Shown here piece after piece: positions 44,564 to 52,467 of a stretch of 64,000 bases of DNA. Within the stretch, counting starts at the first letter, position 1. Each line of letters opens with the position of its first letter. The DNA is from Rhodococcus_G sp042879035. GTDB lineage: Bacteria; Actinomycetota; Actinomycetes; Mycobacteriales; Mycobacteriaceae. The notes below the pieces were generated by a model. That model searched no databases and had not been told where the DNA came from. It saw only the letters and a program-made list of their open reading frames with translations. The position numbers were made by a program, and so were the translations under genes. Location: the NCBI RefSeq assembly GCF_042879035.1, contig NZ_JBIAOU010000021.1, forward strand, positions 17,595-81,594, in the 5' to 3' direction.

Positions 44564-45040
44564 TCAGGACAGCGCGACGGCCGGTTCGAGCGCGAACTCG
44601 CACCAGCACTCGATCTGGTCGCTGCTCCCGCGCCGGACGGCGAGCGGGGCGCGGCCGGGCCTGCTGATCGGCGGTGAGATGGCGGGCAGTCCGGGGAGCG
44701 GCACGAGGCGTACCACGAGCGGGACGTAACCCTTGGCCCGCACGACGACGCGGAGGTGCTCCTCGGGGTCGCCGGCGAGGATGTCGAACTCACCGCGCTC
44801 GCAGGTGGCGGTGGATCCGGCCGGGTCGGCCACGAGGCCGGCGTCCGCGCCGGGATGGTCGGCGGGCTGCCACCAGTCGAGGGTGGCGGCGGGGATCGGC
44901 TTGCCGGTTCGGGACCGGACGATGCCGAGCATCCGGAGCGAGCCGCCACCGTCGGGTTCGAGGGGCGGCACCAGGGTGAGCCTCGCCGGGCCCGGGACGA
45001 TGTCGCCCGAACACGACGATTCGAGCGGCTGCAACTGCAT
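44564..45040 (-). CDS. Intradiol-dioxygenase-like beta-sandwich protein lacking the iron ligands
   Basis: A 158-residue protein. The core runs LRMLGIVRSRTGKPIPAATL, then DWWQPADHPGADAG, TCERGEFDILAG and EEHLRVVVRAKGYVPLVVRL. This follows the transthyretin-like fold of intradiol dioxygenases (compare the family's V-x-D-x-x-G-x-P-x-x-G-A, W-x-A-D and H-L-H-x-x-V motifs). The HLH iron ligands read HLR here and the two Tyr ligands are not found, so catalysis by the usual mechanism is unlikely. The start ATG at 45038-45040 follows GAGGAGG. It is divergent from the AraC activator of the ben operon. Confidence 0.6.
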   Translation of the reverse strand: MQLQPLESSCSGDIVPGPARLTLVPPLEPDGGGSLRMLGIVRSRTGKPIPAATLDWWQPADHPGADAGLVADPAGSTATCERGEFDILAGDPEEHLRVVVRAKGYVPLVVRLVPLPGLPAISPPISRPGRAPLAVRRGSSDQIECWCEFALEPAVALS

Positions 45041-45300
45041 GTCACGACCTCCTCGTCGCCGTCGTCCCCACCGGGCCCGGCGGAGTCGGCAGCCGACGCT
45101 ACCGGCGGGCAAGAAGGGCCGCGATCCGCCGAGCGCGACGCCGATACAGATTGCGCACCGCAAAGGTTTTCCAAAGGTTCACACAACAACCGACAATTGT
45201 TCAACCGGACGGTGGATACGGGGCGACGACCGGTGTTGAATTGGCTGGCGGCCACCTCGCGAGGTCCGGGCCGGTCATGAGAATGGGAGGTGACGGGGTC
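45041..45300. promoter_or_regulatory. Divergent promoter region between the dioxygenase-like gene and the AraC activator
   Basis: No gene was found. Two direct copies of CAAAGGTT (45161-45168 and 45172-45179) are spaced 11 bp apart, one helical turn, and an ACAATTGT palindrome lies at 45193-45200. Direct half-sites one turn apart suit an AraC-type activator, which could control both neighbours. Confidence 0.45.
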
Positions 45301-46278
45301 ATGAGCACCCCTTCGCGCACGGCTGCGGCGGCGCCGCCGGCCGAGCGGGTCGAGGCCGCATCCACCCAGGTCACGTCCTCGGACTGGGACGAGGTCTCGG
45401 CGCTCCTCTCGGAAGCCTATTTCCCGCACACCCTGACGCCGGTCTCACCCCGCGGCGTCCCCGACCTGCTCGCGAACTGCGCGACCCTCGGACCGATCCG
45501 GCTCGCCCGGATGGAAATGGGCGCGGACGTCACTGTCGACTCCGAGCATCCCGGTGGCTACGCGATCAACGTGCCACTGTCCGGGCAATTCGTGTCCGTG
45601 ACCAGGGGAATCGAGGTTGTCTCCACCGTCGGGCAGGCCACCGTCTGCCCACCCGACACCGCGACCAGCATCGTCGAGTGGAATCGCGAATGCGAGATTC
45701 TCGGCATCCGCATCGAGCGCCAGGACCTGGATCGGGAGATCGCGCGAGTCGACGAATCGGGCAGTCGGCTGCCGCTGCAACTCGACCTCAGGACGCCGGA
45801 GGGAGCGAGTTGGATCCGGTTGGTCCACTCGCTCGCCGAGCAACTCGGCAACGATTCGGGGCTGCTGCACAACCCGCTCGTCGCCGACCAGTTGGCGGGT
45901 GCGGTGACGACCGCGCTGGTACTGGCGGCGACCCCCACGATCGAGGCGCCCGCGCCGCGCCCGCGCATCGTCAAGCGGGTGCTCGACGCCATGCACGCCG
46001 ATCCCGGCCGGCCGTGGACGGCCGGCGACATGGCCGAGTGCGCCGGCGTCGGGATCCGGCGCCTGCAGGAGGGTTTTCGCACGTACGTGGGCCGGAGTCC
46101 GTCGGAGTGCCTGCTCGACATCCGCCTCGAACGGGCACACGCGGACCTGCTCCACGGGGAACCGCGCCGCACCGTGACCGACATCGCGCTGCGGTGGGGG
46201 TTCACGCACACCGGCCGCTTCGCCGCGGCCTACCGCGCCAGATACGGCCGGTCCCCGTCGCAGTCCCTGCGGGGCTGA
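45301..46278 (+). CDS. benR: AraC/XylS-family activator of the ben operon (BenR-like)
   Basis: A 325-residue regulator. The N-terminal AraC-binding-like domain has YAINVPLSGQFVSVTRGIEV near residue 85 and VCPPDTATSIVEWNREC near 115. The C-terminal double HTH is WTAGDMAECAGVGIRRLQEG and TVTDIALRWGFTHTGRFAAA. Position directly before benA and similarity to XylS/BenR suggest benzoate-dependent activation. The ATG at 45301 follows GGGAGGTGACG. The name is by analogy; an alternative is a regulator of the divergent dioxygenase-like gene. Confidence 0.75.
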   Translation: MSTPSRTAAAAPPAERVEAASTQVTSSDWDEVSALLSEAYFPHTLTPVSPRGVPDLLANCATLGPIRLARMEMGADVTVDSEHPGGYAINVPLSGQFVSVTRGIEVVSTVGQATVCPPDTATSIVEWNRECEILGIRIERQDLDREIARVDESGSRLPLQLDLRTPEGASWIRLVHSLAEQLGNDSGLLHNPLVADQLAGAVTTALVLAATPTIEAPAPRPRIVKRVLDAMHADPGRPWTAGDMAECAGVGIRRLQEGFRTYVGRSPSECLLDIRLERAHADLLHGEPRRTVTDIALRWGFTHTGRFAAAYRARYGRSPSQSLRG

Positions 46279-46486
46279 TCCCGACACGTCCACTGGAACA
46301 CCCCGGGCCCGGCACCGTGCCCGTTGCACGGCGACGTGACCTGGCGAAATGACCACCGCGCCGCGAAAGGGTTTCGGCCACAACGACTTCAGCGACGCCA
46401 GCAGCCGGCCGAAGTACCCCGACGCCGCCTCCGCGGGTCCGCCCGAGCCCGCACCGGAACCCGAGGGAGCAGCCCTGGGCAGAACT

Positions 46487-46525
46487 AGGCATTTGCCTGG
46501 TGTGATCGCCACCACACCCTGGCAA
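46487..46525. promoter_or_regulatory. Inverted repeats upstream of benA, candidate operator
   Basis: In the 355-bp leader region between the AraC gene and benA, AGGCA-TT-TGCCT (46487-46498) overlaps a longer inverted repeat. TTGCCTGGTGTG (46493-46504) faces CACACCCTGGCAA (46513-46525). It ends 109 bp before the benA ATG. The rest of 46279-46633 shows only the benA ribosome site GGAGGA at 46624-46629. Confidence 0.55.
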
Positions 46526-46633
46526 GGTGAGTTCACGACCGCGGCGACAGCCCCTTCGCCGCCCCGGGAACTGTGCGAGCCCCGTCGCCGCGCAGACCCG
46601 GTGACTCCCCTCGCCACGTTCCCGGAGGACCCC

Positions 46634-48043
46634 ATGACCGACACCCTGGACCACGTCAGCGCGACCCTCACCGGCGCCCTCGTCGAGGACGCGGAGAGCG
46701 GGCGCTACCAGGTCCGCCGCAACATCTTCACCGACGAGGAGATCTTCGAGCTGGAGATGAAGCACATCTTCGAGGGCAACTGGGTGTACCTCGCGCACGA
46801 GAGCCAGATCCCGAACATCGGCGACTACTTCACCACCTACATCGGCCGCCAGCCCATCGTGATCAGCCGCAGCAAGGACGGCGAGCTGAACTGCCTGATC
46901 AATGCGTGCAGCCACCGCGGGGCGATGCTGTGCCGTCGCAAGACCGACAACCGCGCCAACTTCACCTGCCCATTCCACGGCTGGACGTTCAACAACAAGG
47001 GCAAGCTGCTCAAGGTCAAGGACTCGCGCGACGCCGGCTACCCGGAGCAGTTCAACACCGACGGCAGCCACGACCTGCGCAAGGTCGCGAAGTTCGCGAA
47101 CTACCGCGGCTTCCTGTTCGGCAGCCTGAACGAGGACGTCGTGTCCATCGAGGAGCACCTCGGCGACACCACCAAGATCATCGACATGATCGTCGACCAG
47201 TCCCCGGAGGGACTGGAGGTGCTGCGCGGGTCGTCGACCTACACCTACGACGGGAACTGGAAGCTGCAGGCGGAGAACGGCGCCGACGGCTACCACGTGT
47301 CGGCGACGCACTGGAACTACGCGGCGACCACCGCGCGACGCACCTCCGGTGAGTCCGCGAACGAGACGAAGGCGATGGACGCGGGCACCTGGGGCAAGCA
47401 GGGCGGCGGCTACTACTCGTTCGACTACGGACATCTGCTGCTGTGGATGTGGTGGGGCAACCCGCAGGACCGGCCGCTGTACCCGCGCAAGGAAGAGCTG
47501 GCCGCCGAATTCGGCGAGAAGAAGGCCGAATTCATGGTCGGTGCGTCCCGCAACCTGTGCCTGTACCCGAACGTCTACCTGATGGACCAGTTCTCGTCGC
47601 AGATCCGGCACTTCCGCCCGATCTCGCTGGACAAGACCGAGGTCACCATCTACTGCATCGCCCCGAAGGGCGAGAGCGCGCAGGCCCGCGCGAACCGGAT
47701 CCGCCAGTACGAGGACTTCTTCAACGCGACCGGCATGGCGACCCCCGACGACCTCGAGGAGTTCCGGTCCTGCCAGAAGACCTACCTGGCCACCGCCGCG
47801 CCGTGGAACGACCTCAGCCGCGGGGTGACCCACCAGTTGAACGGACCCGACCAGGTCGCCACCGACCTGGGCATGACGACGGTGCTCTCGAGCGGCGTCA
47901 AGACCGAGGACGAGGGCCTGTACCCGATCCAGCACGGATTCTGGCTCGACAGCATGCGCAAGGCCGTCGCGGCCGAGACAGCGAACGACGGGGCCGTCGC
48001 CGCCGGCCGCATCACCGCCGACGCCCCCGGCTGCGGACACTGA
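46634..48043 (+). CDS. benA: Benzoate 1,2-dioxygenase, large (alpha) subunit
   Basis: A 469-residue Rieske non-heme iron oxygenase subunit. With O2 and electrons from BenC it forms the cis-1,2-dihydrodiol of benzoate. The Rieske cluster ligands are C92-x-H94 (NACSHRGA) and C112-x2-H115 (TCPFHGW). The mononuclear iron site is in AENGADGYHVSATHW, with bridging D219 and ligands H222 and H227. The ATG at 46634 follows GGAGGA. The AraC-type activator and an inverted-repeat operator lie upstream, and benB follows at 25 bp. Confidence 0.95.
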   Translation: MTDTLDHVSATLTGALVEDAESGRYQVRRNIFTDEEIFELEMKHIFEGNWVYLAHESQIPNIGDYFTTYIGRQPIVISRSKDGELNCLINACSHRGAMLCRRKTDNRANFTCPFHGWTFNNKGKLLKVKDSRDAGYPEQFNTDGSHDLRKVAKFANYRGFLFGSLNEDVVSIEEHLGDTTKIIDMIVDQSPEGLEVLRGSSTYTYDGNWKLQAENGADGYHVSATHWNYAATTARRTSGESANETKAMDAGTWGKQGGGYYSFDYGHLLLWMWWGNPQDRPLYPRKEELAAEFGEKKAEFMVGASRNLCLYPNVYLMDQFSSQIRHFRPISLDKTEVTIYCIAPKGESAQARANRIRQYEDFFNATGMATPDDLEEFRSCQKTYLATAAPWNDLSRGVTHQLNGPDQVATDLGMTTVLSSGVKTEDEGLYPIQHGFWLDSMRKAVAAETANDGAVAAGRITADAPGCGH

Positions 48044-48068
48044 CCGGCACCGGAAGGACCGAGAGACG

Positions 48069-48572
48069 ATGACGACGACCGCAGAACTGACCCAGACCGA
48101 CATCGAGGCCTTCCTCTACAAGGAGGCCCGGCTGCTCGACGACCGCGACTTCGAGAAGTGGCTCGAGTGCTGGCATCCCGAGGCCGAGTACTGGATGCCC
48201 GCGTGGGACGACAACGGTGAGCTCACCGAGGACCCGCAGACCGAGATCTCGCTGATCTACTACCCGAACCGGGGTGGCCTCGAGGACCGGGTGTTCCGGA
48301 TCCGCACCGACCGCTCCTCGTCGACGTCGCTGCCCGAGCCGCGCACCGGCCACAACATCACCAACGTCGAAGTGGTCGAGCGCCGCGGCACCGAGATCGA
48401 CCTGCGGCACAACTGGTTCTCGCTGTACTACCGGTACAACACCACCGACACGTACTTCGGCACCAACTTCGTCACCCTCGACGTCTCCGGCCCGGCCCCG
48501 GTGATCAAGCGCAAGAAGATCGTCCTGAAGAACGACTACATCCACCACATCGTGGACGTCTACGTCGTCTGA
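48069..48572 (+). CDS. benB: Benzoate 1,2-dioxygenase, small (beta) subunit
   Basis: A 167-residue subunit of the SnoaL-like/ring-hydroxylating beta family, needed for the alpha3beta3 structure of the oxygenase. Recognisable segments are DIEAFLYKEARLLDDRDFEK at the start, WLECWHPEAEYWMP, and RKKIVLKNDYIHHIVDVYVV at the end. No catalytic residues of its own. It is in the benABCD operon between the alpha subunit and the reductase. Confidence 0.95.
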   Translation: MTTTAELTQTDIEAFLYKEARLLDDRDFEKWLECWHPEAEYWMPAWDDNGELTEDPQTEISLIYYPNRGGLEDRVFRIRTDRSSSTSLPEPRTGHNITNVEVVERRGTEIDLRHNWFSLYYRYNTTDTYFGTNFVTLDVSGPAPVIKRKKIVLKNDYIHHIVDVYVV

Positions 48573-48607
48573 TCCACCACCCCCAATCACGAAAGGAGAA
48601 CGATGTC

Positions 48608-50215
48608 ATGAGTTTTCAGGTGGCATTGAGCTTCGAGGACGGGGTGACCCGCTTCGTCAAGTGCGGACCGAACGAGACGGTCGCCGACGCGTCCTACAAG
48701 GCCCGCATCAACATTCCCCTCGACTGCCGGGACGGCGCCTGCGGCACCTGCAAGGCGCTGTGCGAGTCGGGAAGCTACGACGGCGGCGACTACATCGAGG
48801 AGGCGCTCACCGACGACGAGGCGGAGCAGGGCTACTGCCTGCCGTGTCAGATGGTTCCCGAGTCGGACCTGGTGCTGCAGATCGCGACCACCTCGGACGT
48901 CGCGAAGACCTCCGCCGCAACGTATTCCGCGACGATCACCGACATCCGCCGGTACTCGCCGAGCACCGTCGGCTTCACCGTCGAGATCCCCAACCGCGAC
49001 GACCTGGTGTTCCTGCCCGGCCAGTACGTCAACATCACGGTTCCGGGGACCGACCAGACCCGCTCGTACAGCTTCAGCACCGGCCCCACGGACGCGTCGC
49101 TGGCGTTCCTGGTGAAGATCACCCCGGGCGGACTGATGTCCGAGTACCTCGCCGACCGCGCGCAGGTCGGGGACACCCTCGACTTCACCGGACCGTTCGG
49201 CAGCTTCTTCCTGCGTGAACGCAAGCGCCCCGCGCTGCTGCTGGCCGGCGGCACCGGCCTGGCACCGCTGCTGTCCATCCTCGCGACGATCCAGACCGAG
49301 GGCTCCGACCTCCCGGTGCACCTGATCTACGGTGTCTCCGCCGACCAGGACCTCGTCGAACTCGACACCCTCGCCGCCTACACCGCGTCACTGCCGAACT
49401 TCACGTTCGACCACTGCGTCTCCGATCCGGAATCGCAGGCGGCCAACAAGGGTTACGTGACGTCACTGTTCGCGCCGGAACACCTGGGCGACGGTGACGT
49501 CGACATCTACCTGTGCGGACCGCCGCCGATGGTCGAGGCGGTGCGCACCCACCTCGGGACCGAGGGGATCACGCCGACGAACTTCTACTTCGAGAAGTTC
49601 AACACCTCGGCGACCCCGGGTGCCGCCGCACCCGAACCCACCGAGGCCGAAGTCGCCGCCGCCGAGAAGGCCTCCACCGCAACCGGTCTGCCGGTCGCAC
49701 TGGACACCGCGCGGGTCGACGCCGACTACGAGATCGGCGAGGAGCACGCGCCCGTCGCCGACTCCGACGCCCAGTTCGACGCGCGCATGGCACTCGAACT
49801 CGGCGCGCTCGAGCTGACGATCGGCCGGCTCACCCCGGAGCAGCTGGTGGAGTACCGCATCCTCGCGGAGGCGTCGACGGCGTCGATCGAGAAGGACCAC
49901 TTCACCGACGCGGACGCCTTCACCGACACCAACGCCGCGTTCCACGAGTTCCTGTTCCGCTGCTGCGGCAACCCGGTGCTGCTCGAGGCGTACAACCGGC
50001 TCGAGGTCACCCGGCTCATGCACGAGGTTCTCCGGACCGCGTCCTGGGTCGACGAGCAGGTGCCGCACGACCACCTCGCGATCGTGAAGGCCTTCGAGAA
50101 GCGCGACCGGGCCGCCGCCCGCGACCTCATCGTCAGCCACGCCGAGCACGCGAAGACCACGATGCGTCGCGCCATCGCCGACGCCGACCACGACGCCACG
50201 GCCGGGTCCCGATGA
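48608..50215 (+). CDS. benC: Benzoate 1,2-dioxygenase reductase BenC fused to a C-terminal FCD domain
   Basis: 535 residues, about 200 more than usual BenC. Residues 1-90 are a plant-type [2Fe-2S] ferredoxin (C40-x4-C45-x2-C48, plus C80). Residues 95-200 bind FAD (RSYSFSTG) and 200-335 bind NADH (LLAGGTGLAPLLS, LCGPPPMVEA). After an Ala/Pro/Glu-rich linker, residues about 390-525 match an FCD domain, the effector part of FadR/GntR regulators (NAAFHEFLFRCCGNPVLLEA, HDHLAIVKAFEKRDRAAARD, SHAEHAKTTM). No winged helix is present. It passes electrons from NADH to BenA; the FCD part may bind substrate or a catabolite, which is inference. It ends in an ATGA overlap with benD. Confidence 0.92.
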   Translation: MSFQVALSFEDGVTRFVKCGPNETVADASYKARINIPLDCRDGACGTCKALCESGSYDGGDYIEEALTDDEAEQGYCLPCQMVPESDLVLQIATTSDVAKTSAATYSATITDIRRYSPSTVGFTVEIPNRDDLVFLPGQYVNITVPGTDQTRSYSFSTGPTDASLAFLVKITPGGLMSEYLADRAQVGDTLDFTGPFGSFFLRERKRPALLLAGGTGLAPLLSILATIQTEGSDLPVHLIYGVSADQDLVELDTLAAYTASLPNFTFDHCVSDPESQAANKGYVTSLFAPEHLGDGDVDIYLCGPPPMVEAVRTHLGTEGITPTNFYFEKFNTSATPGAAAPEPTEAEVAAAEKASTATGLPVALDTARVDADYEIGEEHAPVADSDAQFDARMALELGALELTIGRLTPEQLVEYRILAEASTASIEKDHFTDADAFTDTNAAFHEFLFRCCGNPVLLEAYNRLEVTRLMHEVLRTASWVDEQVPHDHLAIVKAFEKRDRAAARDLIVSHAEHAKTTMRRAIADADHDATAGSR

Positions 50216-51006
50216 GCCCCAGCGTGTTCCCCGGACGATTCGACGGCCGCGCCGTCACGGTCACCGGTGCCGCGCAGGGCATCGGCCTGACCGTGGCGAC
50301 CCGGATCGCCGCCGAGGGCGGTGCCGTGGTCCTCGTCGATCGGTCCGAGATCGTGCACGAGGTGGCGAAGGAACTGCGGGAGAACGGCTTCGATGCCCAC
50401 TCGGTGACCGCGGACCTCGAGACGTTCGAGGGGGCACAGGGCGCCGTGGACGAGGCGAAGGCCCAGCACGGCCGGATCGACGTCCTGATCAACAACGTCG
50501 GCGGCACCATCTGGGCGAAACCCTACGAGCACTACACACCCGAGCAGATCCAGGCGGAGGTGCAGCGGTCGCTGTTCCCGACGCTCTGGACGTGCCGTGC
50601 GGTGCTGCCGCACATGATCGAGCGGACCGCGGGCACCATCGTGAACGTGTCGTCGGTCGCGACCCGGGGCGTCAACCGCGTTCCCTACGCGGCGGCGAAG
50701 GGCGGCGTCAACGCGATCACCGCGGCGCTCGCACTCGAGGTGGCGCAGTACGGCATCCGCGTCGTCGCCACCGCACCCGGCGGGACCGATGCGCCGGTGC
50801 GCCGCGTCGCCCGCGGACCGGCGGCCGGGGACGAGCAGGAAAGGGCCTGGTACCAACAGATCGTCGACCAGACCGTCGACTCGTCACTGCTCAAGCGCTA
50901 CGGCACGCTCGACGAGCAGGCCGCCGCGATCACCTTCCTCGCCTCCCCCGAGGCCTCCTACATCACCGGCACGGTCCTACCCGTCGCCGGTGGCGATCAG
51001 GGCTAG
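50212..51006 (+). CDS. benD: cis-1,2-dihydroxycyclohexa-3,5-diene-1-carboxylate dehydrogenase
   Basis: A 264-residue short-chain dehydrogenase that oxidises and decarboxylates the benzoate dihydrodiol to catechol with NAD+. The cofactor motif VTGAAQGIGL is near residue 16, NNVGG near 92, the catalytic Ser in VNVSSVATRG near 145, and Y-x3-K in PYAAAKGG near 160. The start ATG at 50212 overlaps the benC stop (ATGA), which indicates coupled translation. Confidence 0.94.
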   Translation: MSPSVFPGRFDGRAVTVTGAAQGIGLTVATRIAAEGGAVVLVDRSEIVHEVAKELRENGFDAHSVTADLETFEGAQGAVDEAKAQHGRIDVLINNVGGTIWAKPYEHYTPEQIQAEVQRSLFPTLWTCRAVLPHMIERTAGTIVNVSSVATRGVNRVPYAAAKGGVNAITAALALEVAQYGIRVVATAPGGTDAPVRRVARGPAAGDEQERAWYQQIVDQTVDSSLLKRYGTLDEQAAAITFLASPEASYITGTVLPVAGGDQG

Positions 51007-51110
51007 AGACAACCTCACCCCGGGCCTCACCGACAGGCCGACACCCTGCCGGTGAGGCCATGTTTCTACCCAATTTCAGTTGTGACACCCCTCACACAAT
51101 GGAGTTCATC

Positions 51111-52448
51111 ATGACCGAGACCACATCAGGCTGGGCCAGCGCCCGGCACCGGCGCAGCATCACCTGGATCGTCGCTCTCGCGACCCTCGCGATGGCCTTC
51201 GACGGCTACGACCTGGTCGTCTACGGAACCATCCTGCCCATCCTGATGGCCGATCCGAGTCAGATCGGGGCGATCTCCGCCCAGCAGGGCGGCGCGCTCG
51301 GCTCCTACGCGCTGGTCGGCGTCATGGTCGGTGCACTGTTCACCGGCGCGGTCGGTGACCGGCTCGGGCGACGAAAGATGATGCTGGTCAACATCGTCTG
51401 GTTCTCGGTCGGCATGGGCGCCGCCGCGCTGTCCACCAGCCTCACCATGTTCGGGCTGCTGCGGTTCTTCACCGGCATCGGTATCGGCGGTCTCGTCGCC
51501 ACGGTCGGCGCCCTCGTCGCCGAGTTCGCCCCCCAGGGGAAGCGCAACCTGTACAACGCGATCGTCTACAGCGGTGTCCCCGCGGGCGGCGTTCTCGCGT
51601 CGCTGCTGGCAATCGGCCTGCGCGACGCGATCGGCTGGCGTGGGCTGTTCTGGGTCGGCGCGCTGCCGCTGGTGATCCTGCTGCCGCTGGCCCTGGTGAA
51701 GCTGCCGGAATCGCCGCAGTGGCTGCTCGTCCGCGGCCGCACCGACGAGGCCCTCGCCGTGTCCGAGAAGTTCGGGGTTCCGCTGCCGACCTCGGCCCCC
51801 GCACCGGTGGAGAAGGTCGGTTTCGCGGCCCTCGCCACCCGCCGCTACGCGCTCGGCACCGCACTGCTCGGCCTGATGAGCTTCGCCGGACTGCTGCTCA
51901 CCTACGGCCTCAACACCTGGTTGCCGAAGATCATGGCCGACGCGGGCTACGACGCGAAGGGATCGCTGGCATTCCTGTTGGTGCTCAACGGCGGAGCGAT
52001 CGTCGGCGGCCTCCTGGCATCGCGGATCGCGGACCGCGCAGGCGGCCCCCAGCGCGTCATCGTGACGACGTTCTTCCTCGCCGCGGTCGCGCTGACGCTG
52101 CTCACCTTCGGGTTCCCGCTGCCCGTCCTGCTCGCCGCGGTCGCGGTGGCCGGTGTCGGCACCATCGGTACCCAGGTGCTGATCTACGGCTTCGTCTCCA
52201 ACTACTACGAGACCTCGGCCCGCGCGGCGGGCGTCGCGTGGTGCGCCGGGTTCGGACGCCTCGGCGGCATCTTCGGCCCGATCATCGGCGGCTTCCTGAT
52301 CGGCGCCGGCCTGAGCAACAACATCAACTTCTACATCTTCGCGGGCATCGCCGTCGCCGGCGCACTCGTGACGCTCCTCGTGCCCGCCGTCCGGGCATCG
52401 CGAGCGGCCGCCCCGACGCCGACCACCGCAGCACCCGCGCAGGCGTGA
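51111..52448 (+). CDS. benK: Benzoate/proton symporter, MFS aromatic acid (AAHS) family
   Basis: A 445-residue twelve-helix transporter. The AAHS signature DGYDLVVYGTILPILM lies in helix 1, where the Asp is needed for proton coupling in relatives. The loop motif GDRLGRRKMM lies between helices 2 and 3. Adjacent to benD with the standard ben order, it imports benzoate. ATG 51111 is preferred over 51099 because GGAG lies 6 bases upstream. Confidence 0.93.
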   Translation: MTETTSGWASARHRRSITWIVALATLAMAFDGYDLVVYGTILPILMADPSQIGAISAQQGGALGSYALVGVMVGALFTGAVGDRLGRRKMMLVNIVWFSVGMGAAALSTSLTMFGLLRFFTGIGIGGLVATVGALVAEFAPQGKRNLYNAIVYSGVPAGGVLASLLAIGLRDAIGWRGLFWVGALPLVILLPLALVKLPESPQWLLVRGRTDEALAVSEKFGVPLPTSAPAPVEKVGFAALATRRYALGTALLGLMSFAGLLLTYGLNTWLPKIMADAGYDAKGSLAFLLVLNGGAIVGGLLASRIADRAGGPQRVIVTTFFLAAVALTLLTFGFPLPVLLAAVAVAGVGTIGTQVLIYGFVSNYYETSARAAGVAWCAGFGRLGGIFGPIIGGFLIGAGLSNNINFYIFAGIAVAGALVTLLVPAVRASRAAAPTPTTAAPAQA

Positions 52449-52467
52449 GAGGCGAGGTTCACCGGGC

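Noticed and set aside
49780..50215. A separate GntR/FadR regulator gene downstream of benC
   Set aside because: There is no stop codon after the reductase, no ribosome site or start before the FCD part, and no DNA-binding domain, so it is part of BenC.
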